Assembly: GCA_031282285.1 (NCBI GenBank)
Contig: JAITEA010000205.1
Location: forward strand, 1 to 8,093
Reading direction: 5' to 3'
DNA from: Helicobacteraceae bacterium
GTDB lineage: Bacteria; Campylobacterota; Campylobacteria; Campylobacterales; SZUA-545
DNA length: 8,093 nt
Position 1 is the first letter of the stretch, and each line of letters starts with the position of its first letter. The notes under the pieces were generated by a model. It saw nothing but the letters and a program-made list of their open reading frames with translations. It did no database searches and was not told the origin of the DNA. Of this stretch, positions 1-7,700 are shown one piece after another. A program made the position numbers and the translations under genes.

Positions 1-1070
1 AACTCGCAGTGGAGTATCTCCTCGAGCAAAGCGGTGGCGTAAGCGCCTTTGGGCAGGTAAAAGCCAAGCTCGTAATGCGCCTCTTTTTCGTCGTACGCGC
101 CGCTTAGCTCTTCGGGGAATACCCACGCGTAACGGCGATCGCCGCTTGCTGGAATATCCTCGAAAAACTCGCTCTCGATCGCGCCGGCAAAGCCGGAGGC
201 AAGCATAACCTTATGCCCGCTCAATACGCCCGTGGGCGCGATCGCCTTCGCCGCGAAACGATCGGCTTCTTTGGGCAAGTCCTCGGCGGTATAGAGCCTG
301 CCGTGCGGGTAGTGGAGCATAATATCGCCCTTGAGCAGCTTGAAAAACTGCCGCTGCGAGCTTAGCGCCTTGATCGCCTCGTCGTTCAGCCCGTACTCTT
401 TGGCGATCTTCGCCGCGCCGAAAGCGGCGATCGCGCCGCTTAGCTCCAGCCTTCGCGTAAGCCACGCGTTGAAGCGCTCGCTTTGCAGGGCGCTGACGAG
501 GAAGTTTTGCATCTTGCGCCCGCGAATCTTCGCCTCGCCGTCCAGAAACGCCCTTGCCTGCTTGTAGTTGTCGCCGTCGCGCCCGAATCGTTGGAATCCG
601 AAAAAATTGGGCGAGCCGTTTTCGGCGATCGTCTTGATCGCGCTATCAATCTTTTTCGCCTCGATCGCGCCGACTTTTTTGAGCCGAATAAAGAATCTGT
701 TGCCTTTAAGATGCCCGATTTTGAGCTTGTTGTTGTGGCGACCGATCTCTAGAATCTTGATCGCGCTATGCGTAAAGCGTTCAAGTTCGGCTTCAAACTT
801 CGCGGGGAACGAGAAGGTCTGGACGCTCATCGCGTTCTTGTCTTTCATTCCCGCGTAGCCGATATCGCGCGCTTTTATCCCGATCCGCTCGCTGAACGCC
901 TGCGCCGCCTCCCAAGTGGAGACGCCCTTTTTTCGGATTTTCACGAACAGGTGATCGCCCGCGCCGCTTGGCTCGTACAGTCTTATCTCCTCGACGACGA
1001 AATCTTTGGCGTTTTGCGCGAAACGCGCGTTGATGGGCGAGTGGGTTAGGAAAAATCCGCGTTTTTGCAT
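1..1070 (-). CDS. truD: tRNA pseudouridine synthase TruD (3' end beyond window)
   Basis: TruD converts U13 of certain tRNAs to pseudouridine in the cytoplasm. The frame is open from the ATG at 1070 to the window edge, giving 356 residues with no stop. The motif GYAGMKDKNA lies at residues 71-80, with the catalytic aspartate at D77. The second TruD signature, NFFGFQRFG, is at 155-163, followed by the TRUD insertion domain. A late motif FYLPKGAYATALLEEIL (about 337-353) matches the C-terminal part of epsilonproteobacterial TruD. E. coli TruD is about 349 residues and Campylobacterota forms are somewhat longer, so probably only a few residues are missing. The start is supported by an AAAGG-like ribosome site about seven bases upstream and by homology beginning near residue 1 (FFLTHSPINARF). 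It lies 139 bases downstream of the amidotransferase gene and may be read from the same transcript. No key residue is missing. Confidence 0.95.
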   Translation of the reverse strand, partial: MQKRGFFLTHSPINARFAQNAKDFVVEEIRLYEPSGAGDHLFVKIRKKGVSTWEAAQAFSERIGIKARDIGYAGMKDKNAMSVQTFSFPAKFEAELERFTHSAIKILEIGRHNNKLKIGHLKGNRFFIRLKKVGAIEAKKIDSAIKTIAENGSPNFFGFQRFGRDGDNYKQARAFLDGEAKIRGRKMQNFLVSALQSERFNAWLTRRLELSGAIAAFGAAKIAKEYGLNDEAIKALSSQRQFFKLLKGDIMLHYPHGRLYTAEDLPKEADRFAAKAIAPTGVLSGHKVMLASGFAGAIESEFFEDIPASGDRRYAWVFPEELSGAYDEKEAHYELGFYLPKGAYATALLEEILHCE

Positions 1071-1209
1071 TGTCTTGCCTTTGAAAAGCGAAATATAGTC
1101 AGTTTAGCCCTAAATCCGCGCCCTCCTAAGCGCCTTTTGCGTCTTTTTGCCGCGCATTAATTCCGCGCCCCCTCAAAACCTAACGCCTTTGCGCGAAAGA
1201 GGAGGGCGT
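1071..1209. other. intergenic spacer with short inverted repeats
   Basis: This 139-base gap separates the amidotransferase stop from the truD start, and I see no gene in it. A 9-base inverted repeat, CGCCCTCCT (about 1120-1128) and AGGAGGGCG (1200-1208), spans most of it. AACGCC (1182-1187) pairs with GGCGTT (1205-1210), the latter touching the amidotransferase stop codon. On the minus strand that second hairpin is followed by a short T run (AGGTTTTG), so it could act as a weak terminator, but the stem is only six base pairs and the T run is poor. No convincing truD promoter was recognised. Confidence 0.35.
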
Positions 1210-1881
1210 TTAATCGAGCAGGTAATTTAACAGATCGCGCATAATGATTTTGATCGCCTCGTATCGTTCGGGCGGCGCGTTTAATATTTCGCCTTCGCTT
1301 TGGATATAGGGCGCGTCGATTAACTCGTCGCGGCAGTTTTCGGCTAATAGTTTAGCGTTGTTTGGCGTGGTTTCAAGATGAAACTGGAGCGCGACTACAT
1401 TTTTGCCGAAGGTAAACGCCTGATTTTCGCACGCCGCGCTGGATGCGATACGCGCCGCGCCCTCTGGTAGGTCGAAAGTTTCGCCGTGCCAGTGAAAGAC
1501 AAGCGCTTCCGGCGGCAAAAACGCGTTATCGGTCGCGGTTATCTTATGCCAGCCGATCTCTTTTTGCTTATTTTTATATACCTTAGCGCCAAGCGCGCAG
1601 GCGATTAACTGCGCGCCAAGACAGACGCCGAGCGTTTTAACGCCGGAGGCTATAGCCTGTTTGATAAGGGCTTTTTCGGGCTTCAGCCACTCGTATTTAT
1701 CCTCGTCGTTTACGCTCATAAAACCGCCCATAATTACCAGCAGATCAATCCCTTCAAGCGGCGGCAGCATATCGCCGCTATCAAAGCGCGTGGTTTTAAT
1801 CTCAATGCCTCGCTCAAGCAAAATCTCGGCGATTGTCCCGCCGTCTTCAAACCAGATGTGCTGCAAAATATGCGCCCGCAT
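1210..1881 (-). CDS. class I glutamine amidotransferase (GMP synthase-like domain)
   Basis: This is a free-standing class I glutamine amidotransferase domain protein of 223 residues. It is expected to be cytoplasmic and to release ammonia from glutamine or act on a gamma-glutamyl amide. The nucleophile elbow GVCLGAQ places the catalytic cysteine at C87. The HLE motif (QFHLE, 166-170) supplies H168 and E170, completing the Cys-His-Glu triad. VIMGGFMSV (49-57) is the oxyanion-side glycine motif. There is no synthetase or acceptor domain, so it is one of the stand-alone GMP-synthase-like proteins whose substrate is usually unknown; I cannot name the acceptor. The ATG at 1881 is preceded by AAAGG six bases upstream, which supports this start. 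It follows the DJ-1 gene after 187 bases and probably has its own promoter there. Family confidence is high, exact function is not resolved. Confidence 0.9.
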   Translation of the reverse strand: MRAHILQHIWFEDGGTIAEILLERGIEIKTTRFDSGDMLPPLEGIDLLVIMGGFMSVNDEDKYEWLKPEKALIKQAIASGVKTLGVCLGAQLIACALGAKVYKNKQKEIGWHKITATDNAFLPPEALVFHWHGETFDLPEGAARIASSAACENQAFTFGKNVVALQFHLETTPNNAKLLAENCRDELIDAPYIQSEGEILNAPPERYEAIKIIMRDLLNYLLD

Positions 1882-1943
1882 AACGACCTTTCATCGTGAA
1901 ATCCCGCGATCCTAGCCAGATCGCGCCGCTAAATACGCCTATT

Positions 1944-1949
1944 TTTATA
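1944..1949 (-). promoter_or_regulatory. possible -10 box for the amidotransferase gene
   Basis: On the minus strand the sequence reads GCTATAAAAATAG, containing TATAAA about 60 bases before the amidotransferase start. Campylobacterota housekeeping promoters rely mainly on the -10 box and lack a conserved -35, so the absence of a clear -35 does not exclude it. The call rests on one AT-rich hexamer in a GC-rich region and is tentative. Confidence 0.35.
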
Positions 1950-2028
1950 GCGCTCGCCAGCGCCTCTCAAACCCCGCAACTCCCCTTCTGGCACGCTCCG
2001 CGTCCACTAAGTCCTAACTAGCGCAAAT

Positions 2029-2048
2029 CGTCATTCCCGCGTAGGCGG
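2029..2048. repeat. half copy of a GTCATTCCCGCG-type intergenic repeat
   Basis: CGTCATTCCCGCGTAGGCGG matches the left half of a palindromic intergenic repeat seen in many proteobacterial genomes (GTCATTCCCGCG, short loop, then GCGGGAAT). The expected right half fails after GGCGG, where the sequence turns to TTTGTAGGGG, so this would be a degenerate or truncated copy. Recognition is from memory of the motif, and no second full copy lies in the window to confirm it. Confidence 0.35.
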
Positions 2049-2060
2049 TTTGTAGGGGAA

Positions 2061-2068
2061 GGGGGGGG
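2061..2068. repeat. G8 homopolymer tract behind the DJ-1 stop codon
   Basis: Eight consecutive G (2061-2068), preceded by GGGGAA (2055-2060), lie directly next to the stop codon of the DJ-1-family gene at 2069-2071. Poly-G tracts of this length are the classic slippage sites behind phase variation in Campylobacter. Here the tract is outside both reading frames, so length changes would not alter a protein. At most they could alter a transcript end or the spacing upstream of the amidotransferase gene. Confidence 0.6.
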
Positions 2069-2611
2069 TTAGGCGAAATACATAGCTCGTTTGAGTTGGG
2101 CGGTCATCTCCGCGCCCTTTAGCCTCGTAACCAGCGCGAAGGCAAAATCAGCCGCCGTGCCGGGTCCTTGCGAGGTGATCACATTCTTGTTTTCCACCAC
2201 GCGCTCGCGCTTGAAATTACCCTCGATACCGCCCTCGTAGCCGCCGTAGCAGGTGAAATCGCCGTCGATAACGCCCGCCTGCGCCAGCGCGATCGGCGCG
2301 GCACAAATAGCGGCGATCAATTTACCGCCGTCGCGCATTTTGCTCAATATGCGCTGCGTTGGCATATCGGCGGCTAAACTCATCGCGTTTTCGTGCCCGC
2401 CGGCTAAGACGATCAGATCAAACTCGTCGTCCTCCGCGTCCTCGATCGTGCTCTCCGCGCCTATGGCAATGCCGTGCGCTCCCAAAATCTCGTACCGCCC
2501 CAGCCCCGCGATCTCGACCTCCACGCCCGCTCTTCTTAATATATCTACAATAGTAATCGCCTCGATTTCCTCAAAGCCGTTGGCGAGCGGCATTAGCGCT
2601 TTCTTACCCAT
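2069..2611 (-). CDS. DJ-1/YajL (PfpI superfamily) protein
   Basis: This 180-residue cytoplasmic protein belongs to the DJ-1/ThiJ/PfpI superfamily. Members have been reported as glyoxalase III or protein deglycases and as oxidative-stress chaperones; the deglycase role is disputed. The N-terminal motif LANGFEEIEA carries E17, which aligns with E18 of human DJ-1. The nucleophile elbow AAICAAP places the conserved cysteine at C103. SQGPGTAADF (147-156) is the signature shared with E. coli YajL. The length fits the family. The ATG at 2611 has an excellent ribosome site, AAGGAGG at 2620-2626, eight bases upstream. The gene overlaps the end of fliI by eight bases, so translation is probably coupled to the flagellar ATPase. 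I see no functional reason for that pairing. It could equally be annotated yajL or as a DJ-1 family glyoxalase III. Confidence 0.93.
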   Translation of the reverse strand: MGKKALMPLANGFEEIEAITIVDILRRAGVEVEIAGLGRYEILGAHGIAIGAESTIEDAEDDEFDLIVLAGGHENAMSLAADMPTQRILSKMRDGGKLIAAICAAPIALAQAGVIDGDFTCYGGYEGGIEGNFKRERVVENKNVITSQGPGTAADFAFALVTRLKGAEMTAQLKRAMYFA

Positions 2612-3947
2612 TTTTTGCGCCTCCTTTTAATTTATCAGGGCAAACGATCGCGATCATTTCAGCGATCAGATCGTTAAACGCCTTTTTGTCCGGCTTATCC
2701 TGAGAGGTGAATTGTTCCAAAAAAGGCTTAATTTTCAAAGCGCTATCCAGCTCTTTGTCGCTTCCGGGCGCGTAGGCGCCGATTCTGACCAGCGTCTCGT
2801 TGTCGCGCAGAAGCGACAAAATCCGTCTGGCGGCGCGAGACGCCGACCTGTGATCGTCGCCTATAAGATTATACATCAAGCGCGAAGCGGAGGGGAGAAT
2901 ATCGATCGGCGGATAGAGCCCCTGATCGCTCAGCCTGCGGTTTAATATGATATGCCCGTCAAGAATGGAGCGCGCTTGATCGGCTATCGGATCGTTCATA
3001 TCGTCGCCCTCGACCAATACGGTGAAAAACGCCGTAACGCTCCCCTTGCCCCTCTCGGCGCCGGCGCGTTCCATAAGCTGCGGCAGCAGGCTGAACACGC
3101 TTGGCGGGTAGCCCTTGCTGGTGGGCGGCTCGCCAAGCGCCAAGCCGATCTCCCGTTGCGCCATAGCAAAGCGCGTTACGCTGTCCATCATAAACAGTAC
3201 ATCGTAGCCTTGATCTTTGAAATACTCCGCCGCGCTCATAGCGGCGAACGCGCCAAACTTGCGCATCAGCGGGCTGTCGTCGCTCGTCGCGGCGACGATT
3301 GCCGTGTTGGTCAGATCGCCGCCTAGCGACTCCTCGATAAACTCTGGAATCTCCCGCCCGCGCTCGCCGATCAGCGCGATGACCTTGATCTGCGCCGAAC
3401 TGCCCCGCGCCAGCAAACCCATCAGCGTCGATTTGCCCACGCCGGAGCCTGCGAAAATACCCGTTTTCTGCCCTTTGCCTATGGTCAGAAACGAATCGAT
3501 CGCGCGCACGCCCGTTTGCAGTATCTCGCGGATCGGCTCGCGTTTCATCGGCTCGATCGGCGCGCGTAGCATAGGCCGCCACTCGCTGAAGGCGATCGCG
3601 CCTTTGCCGTCGATCGGCTCGCCGAAAGGATTCAGCGCGCGCCCCAGCATCGCTTTGCCTACGCCGATGCCCATACCCCGCTCTTCGCGGTAGATCGCGT
3701 CGCCCGTTTTCAGCCCCTCTACGAAGCCAAAGGGCGTTACGATAAATCCGTTCTCCTCTATGGCGGTAACCATACCAAGCACGGGGCTGTTGTACCCGCC
3801 GCCTTCCACGCGCACCATATCGCCGATCCCGACTTTCAGCCCCGTTCCGACGATATGCGTCGAGGCGATCTTGAGCGCCCTGCCAAACGGCGCGCTAAGC
3901 GGCGCGCTCTTGATTCTGGCGCGGGCGCGATCGAGCGAGGCTTTCAG
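2604..3947 (-). CDS. fliI: flagellar type III export ATPase FliI (apparent CTG start)
   Basis: FliI is the hexameric ATPase at the cytoplasmic base of the flagellum that helps deliver substrates to the export gate. Numbering from the CTG at 3947 gives 447 residues, in line with about 434 for H. pylori FliI. The N-terminal beta-barrel is about 1-85. Walker A is AGSGVGKST at 166-174, [13 protein letters not shown] follows at 191-203, Walker B DVLFMMDS is at 249-256, and [20 protein letters not shown] (about 272-291) is typical of flagellar and type III ATPases. The start is unusual. No in-frame ATG, GTG or TTG lies between a GTG at 4082, deep inside folE, and a methionine well inside the barrel (GDMVRV). 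The CTG sits five bases after AAGGAG and overlaps the folE stop as CTGA, so I favour it. The GTG would add 45 unconserved residues encoded within folE. Gene identity is certain, the start is not. Confidence 0.95.
   Translation of the reverse strand: MKASLDRARARIKSAPLSAPFGRALKIASTHIVGTGLKVGIGDMVRVEGGGYNSPVLGMVTAIEENGFIVTPFGFVEGLKTGDAIYREERGMGIGVGKAMLGRALNPFGEPIDGKGAIAFSEWRPMLRAPIEPMKREPIREILQTGVRAIDSFLTIGKGQKTGIFAGSGVGKSTLMGLLARGSSAQIKVIALIGERGREIPEFIEESLGGDLTNTAIVAATSDDSPLMRKFGAFAAMSAAEYFKDQGYDVLFMMDSVTRFAMAQREIGLALGEPPTSKGYPPSVFSLLPQLMERAGAERGKGSVTAFFTVLVEGDDMNDPIADQARSILDGHIILNRRLSDQGLYPPIDILPSASRLMYNLIGDDHRSASRAARRILSLLRDNETLVRIGAYAPGSDKELDSALKIKPFLEQFTSQDKPDKKAFNDLIAEMIAIVCPDKLKGGAKNG
2620..2626 (-). 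promoter_or_regulatory. strong ribosome binding site of the DJ-1 gene inside fliI
   Basis: AAGGAGG on the minus strand, eight bases before the DJ-1 ATG, lies within the last codons of fliI. It decides the start at 2611 and supports re-initiation or coupled translation across the eight-base ATGGGTAA overlap. Confidence 0.8.
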
Positions 3948-4519
3948 AAGCGCTCCTTCAAAGCTATGCCCACGACGCTTGTGAACTCCTCGCGGGTTTT
4001 TATATCCTTCAGAAATACCCCGCGCAAAGCGGAGGTGGTCGTTACCGCGCCCTGCTTTTGAACGCCCCTCATCTCCATACACAGATGTCTGGCGCTAATC
4101 AAAACCGCCGCGCCCTTTGGCTTAACCGTATCCATAATGGCGTCGGCGATCTGCTCGGTCATACGCTCCTGAATCTGCAAACGGCGCGCAAACACATCGA
4201 TCATACGCGGGATTTTGCTTAAGCCCACCACCCTGCCGTTTGGGATATACGCCACGCTCGCCACGCCGAAAAACGGAAGCATATGGTGTTCGCACAGCGA
4301 GTAAAACTCGATATCGCGCACAAGCACCATCTGCGAGCTGGCGCTCTCAAACAGCGCGTCGCCCAGCACCTGCGCGGGATTTTGACTGTAGCCGATCGTC
4401 ATCGCCTCGTAAGCCTTAGCTACGCGCTCGGGCGTTTTTACAAGCCCCTCTCTGTTTGGGTCCTCGCCAATCTGCGTCAGTATCGTTTTAATCGCGTTTT
4501 CAAAAACCGAGCGATCCAT
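3944..4519 (-). CDS. folE: GTP cyclohydrolase I (FolE)
   Basis: FolE converts GTP to 7,8-dihydroneopterin triphosphate, the first step of folate and tetrahydropterin synthesis, as a zinc enzyme in the cytoplasm. The protein is 191 residues from the ATG at 4519. The zinc ligands are visible as C76 and H79 in LCEHHMLPF and C147 in [13 protein letters not shown], with H78 as the conserved catalytic histidine. GREGL-like [16 protein letters not shown] (22-37) and [19 protein letters not shown] (100-118) are further signatures. The frame extends upstream to a TTG at 4576, but the ATG has a ribosome site (GAGGAG, about nine bases upstream) and matches the usual family N-terminus, so the shorter form is preferred. 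Its TGA overlaps the proposed fliI start by two bases. I recall folE and fliI being adjacent in C. jejuni, which supports the lineage. All key residues are present, so this is the classical type IA enzyme. Confidence 0.96.
   Translation of the reverse strand: MDRSVFENAIKTILTQIGEDPNREGLVKTPERVAKAYEAMTIGYSQNPAQVLGDALFESASSQMVLVRDIEFYSLCEHHMLPFFGVASVAYIPNGRVVGLSKIPRMIDVFARRLQIQERMTEQIADAIMDTVKPKGAAVLISARHLCMEMRGVQKQGAVTTTSALRGVFLKDIKTREEFTSVVGIALKERF
3953..3958 (-). promoter_or_regulatory. ribosome binding site pointing to the fliI CTG start
   Basis: AAGGAG on the minus strand lies within the last codons of folE, five bases before CTG at 3947-3945. There is no ATG, GTG or TTG at a suitable distance in the fliI frame, so this site is the main evidence for the unusual start. 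It could also be coincidental, since it encodes Lys-Glu in FolE. Confidence 0.55.
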
Positions 4520-4550
4520 AACGGCAAACTCCTCAATCAAAGCGTTCGCA

Positions 4551-4556
4551 ATTGTA
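4551..4556 (-). promoter_or_regulatory. possible -10 box for the folE-fliI-DJ-1 operon
   Basis: TACAAT on the minus strand lies about 30 bases upstream of the folE ATG, which would leave a short leader containing the GAGGAG ribosome site. No good -35 hexamer is found at 16-18 bases; a TTGACT (4592-4597) lies too far upstream. This is tentative. Confidence 0.35.
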
Positions 4557-4617
4557 GCCGATCGGCGATATGGCAAACGCGATCAAGCCATAGTCAAAAT
4601 ACTGCTGGACGATAGGC

Positions 4618-4623
4618 TATAAT
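4618..4623 (+). promoter_or_regulatory. -10 promoter box for the sensor kinase gene
   Basis: A consensus TATAAT in the context GGCTATAATGCG lies 90 bases before the kinase start. The region at the usual -35 distance (about 4591-4600, TAGTCAAAAT) is not a consensus match, which is normal for Campylobacterota sigma70 promoters. Transcription would start near 4630. Confidence 0.55.
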
Positions 4624-4706
4624 GCGCCGGATCGTTAAGGAACTATAAAAAAATGGCAAGAGGAGCGAAGCCGCGGCGCGTAACAAGACGCTAGCAGAAC
4701 AAATAA

Positions 4707-4710
4707 AGGA
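4707..4710 (+). promoter_or_regulatory. ribosome binding site of the sensor kinase
   Basis: AGGA in AATAAAGGAACG precedes two tandem ATG codons at 4714 and 4717. Spacing is three bases to the first and six to the second, so the second ATG may be the one used. The difference is a single residue. Confidence 0.6.
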
Positions 4711-4713
4711 ACG

Positions 4714-7700
4714 ATGATGAAAGCAAGCGAACGCAAAAACAACCGCCCGCCAAGCGCGGCGCGGCGTCTGCTTACGGCGTTTTTGCTGACGGCGGGTTGT
4801 CTGTTTGCTTCGCCCGAAGCCAAAAGCGGCGTCTTTCCCGCGAACTACCGCGACATTCCCGGCATCACGCAAGAAGAGATACAAGCCATAGAGAAAATAC
4901 TCGCCAAGCGCAAAACCTTTACCTACGGCGTGATGGAAGGCTCCGAATGTTTTTATCGCGACGACGGATCGCTCGACGGCTACGCGGCGTCGCTCCTTCA
5001 GTCGATAAGCGAACTTTTCGGCATTTCCATAGAGTTGAAAACCTACGAGTGGAACGAGTTGCGGCATGGTATTCGCGATCGCAGCATCGACTTTTCCGGC
5101 GATTTCGATCCCGACAACATCAGCGCGCCCGGGTTGGTGGTGAGCCATCCGGTGCGGGAGCGTTCGATCAAATTCGTCAGCCGCGCCAACGATACGCCGT
5201 TTTCCGAAGCCGTTTTACACGGCAGCTTGCGCGTCGCTTTCCTGAGCGATTCGACCGCCGGCAAACTGGCTATCCCGCATCTGCAAAAACAGTACGGCGA
5301 TAAATTGATCCTCATACCGCTCGAAGACAGAACGAAGGTCGCCGATATGCTGCGCGAGAAAAAGCTGGATATGTTCGTCGCCGACGACGCGTGGACGGGA
5401 ATCTTTTTAGGGCAGACAGACCTCCTTATCGACACCTTCCGTCCCCTGCAATACAAATATGTCGCCGTGCTTACCGGCAACCCAGAGCTTGCCCCGTTTA
5501 TTCCCGTTTTCAACCGGATGTTTACGCAAAGAAGCCGCCAATATTTCTACGATCTGCATCGTCAGGGCAGGATACGCTTCCTGCGCAACGCCTTTATACA
5601 CAGCCTGAACGCCGCCGAGCGCGCCTACTACGACGAAAGGATTCGTTCCGGCATACCAGTGCCTATCGGCGCCAGCCCCACCAATTATCCCGTCGAGTTC
5701 TACAACGAAAACGAAAAACGGTGGGATGGAATAGCCTTCGATATTCTCGCCGAGATCGGCGAAATCACCGGACTTAGCTTCCGTCCGGTCGAGTTTGCCA
5801 AGGACGACTGGCCGCTCCTTCTGAAGATGCTGCGAAACGGCGATCCCAACGCGCCGATGCTGCTAGATGTGGGCTACAACGAAACCCGCGCCAGAGATTT
5901 CCTCTTTGCCGACGCTCCTTATATGCTGGATCATTACGCGCTCATCTCCTCTAGCAGTCTAAAAAATCTCCGCCACGACGAGGTGCTATACCACCGCGTC
6001 GGTCTTTTGCAGGACTCTATGTTTGCCGAGGTCTTTCAGCAGTGGTTTCCAAGCCACGCCAATACGATCTATTTCAGCGGTCAATACGAAGAGTTCGAGG
6101 CGCTAGAGCAGGGCAAGATCGATATGCTGATGCTCAGCCAGCAGCATTTTTCATACATCGCCAATTTCTTGAAACGGACTAATTTCAAGATCAATATGGT
6201 TTTCGAGGAGCCGTTGCGTACCGGCTTTGGCTTCGGCAAGGAGCAGAAAGAGTTGCGCGGTATCATCAGCAAGGCGCAGTTTCTGATCGATACGCAGAGC
6301 ATCGTCCGTCGCTGGGAATATTCGATTTTCGACTATCAGAGCGAGGACGCGCAGATGCGCGCCATTTTGCTGACGAGCAGCAGCGTCTTTATGTCGCTGG
6401 TTATCTTGCTCCTCGCCCTGCTGCTCCTTCAGCGCCGCCGCGAAGGCAACCGCCTGCGCGCTCTGGTCGCCGAGCGTACGCAGGCGCTGGACGAACAGGT
6501 GCAAGCCACCCGCGCCGCTTCCGAAGCCAAGAGCCATTTTCTAGCCAATATGAGCCACGATATGCGCACGCCGCTCAACGCCATTATCGGTCTGTCCAAA
6601 TTGGCGCTGACCTCCGACGAAGGCGCGATCGATCGCAAAAGCGTCCGCGGCATTCACAACGCCGGTCTTACCCTGCTTTCATTGGTCAATGACCTCTTGG
6701 ATATTTCCAAGATCGAAGCTGGGCGCTACGAACTCGCCCCCGTGATCTACGAGACGCCAAGTCTGATCGGCGATACGGTCGCTATGAATGTCGTCCGTCT
6801 GGCGGGAAAACCGATCGCCTTTCAACTCAAACTGGACGAAACTCTGCCCGCTCGCTTGCGCGGCGACGATCTGCGCGTGCGGCAGATATTCAACAACCTG
6901 CTCTCCAACGCCTTCAAATACACCGAGCGCGGCGAAGTGGAATGGACGCTCTCTTGGCGGCAAGAAGGCGACTTTGTCTGGCTGATCTCCTCGGTGCGCG
7001 ATACCGGCGTAGGCATTCGTCCGGAGAGTCTGAAAAAAATCTTTTCCGACTACAACCAGATCGACGCCGACGCTATCCGCAAGAGCGAAAGCACCGGACT
7101 GGGCTTGCCGATCGCGTGCAATCTGGCAAAGCTGATGGACGGCGAACTGACGGTCGCGAGCGAATACGGCAAAGGATCGGTCTTTTCCGTGCGCCTGCGG
7201 CAGGGTTTTGTAGACGCCGAAGCCATAGGACCGGAGCTGGCGCGGCAGCTTCGCCAATTCCAATATTTCGCCGCCGAGAAACCAGACGACGCGCGCGTCG
7301 CCCATCGCGACCTCTCCCACGCCGCCGCGCTGGTGATCGACGACGTGGAAAGCAATCTGGAGGTCGCCGCTGGTATGCTGCGCCGCTACCGGATGCGCGT
7401 CGATTGCGTTACAAGCGGCAAGCAGGCGATCGACAAAATACGCTTAGGCGAGCGCTACGACCTTATCTTTATGGATCATATGATGCCCGTTATGGACGGC
7501 ATCGAGGCGCTGCGCGGCATTCGCGCCGTCGGTACGGAGTACGCCCGCTCCGTACCCGTCATTGCGCTTACCGCCAACGCCATCGCCGGCAACGAGCAAC
7601 GCTTTCTAGAAAACGGCTTTCAGGCTTTTCTCCCCAAGCCGCTTGATATGTGGCAGCTAGATGCGGTACTACAGCGCTTTATCCCTTCAGCAGAGAGCGC

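Larger units (their letters stand above)
4520..4713. other. divergent intergenic region between folE and the sensor kinase
   Basis: This 194-base gap separates two genes transcribed away from each other, so it should hold both promoters. A plus-strand TATAAT and a minus-strand TACAAT are listed separately. GCCGATCGGC (4557-4566) is a perfect ten-base palindrome just upstream of the minus-strand -10 and could be an operator, but short GC palindromes containing CGATCG are common throughout this window. About 90 bases separate the plus-strand -10 from the kinase start, giving a moderately long leader. No RNA gene or terminator was recognised. Confidence 0.5.

Noticed and set aside
2959..3582. 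207-codon minus-strand frame inside fliI
   Set aside because: Same-strand frame-shifted reading of fliI, Arg/Ala/Gly-rich, without family resemblance.
3217..3693. 158-codon plus-strand frame
   Set aside because: Antisense to the Walker A/B region of fliI, with no domain and no ribosome site noted.
4082..4083. GTG at 4082 as the fliI start
   Set aside because: It would place 45 extra residues over the folE coding sequence, with no similarity to the FliI N-terminus as I know it; CTG at 3947 with AAGGAG fits better.
4653..4694. 13-codon leader frame MARGAKPRRVTRR in the kinase 5' leader
   Set aside because: The possible AAGGA site is about 11 bases away, which is marginal. Nothing in the peptide suggests attenuation, and there is no conservation evidence.
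4594..5148. 184-codon minus-strand frame running across the divergent promoter into the kinase 5' end
   Set aside because: It is antisense to the signal peptide and first flytrap domain and would cover the TATAAT promoter. No recognisable family.
6679..7320. 213-codon open frame on the minus strand
   Set aside because: It lies opposite the HATPase_c and linker region of the sensor kinase, whose motifs are intact. No recognisable domain; a GC-rich antisense shadow.
6942..7646. 234-codon plus-strand frame with very Arg-rich translation
   Set aside because: It overlaps the kinase ATPase and receiver domains in another frame, and its extreme arginine content is typical of an out-of-frame reading.
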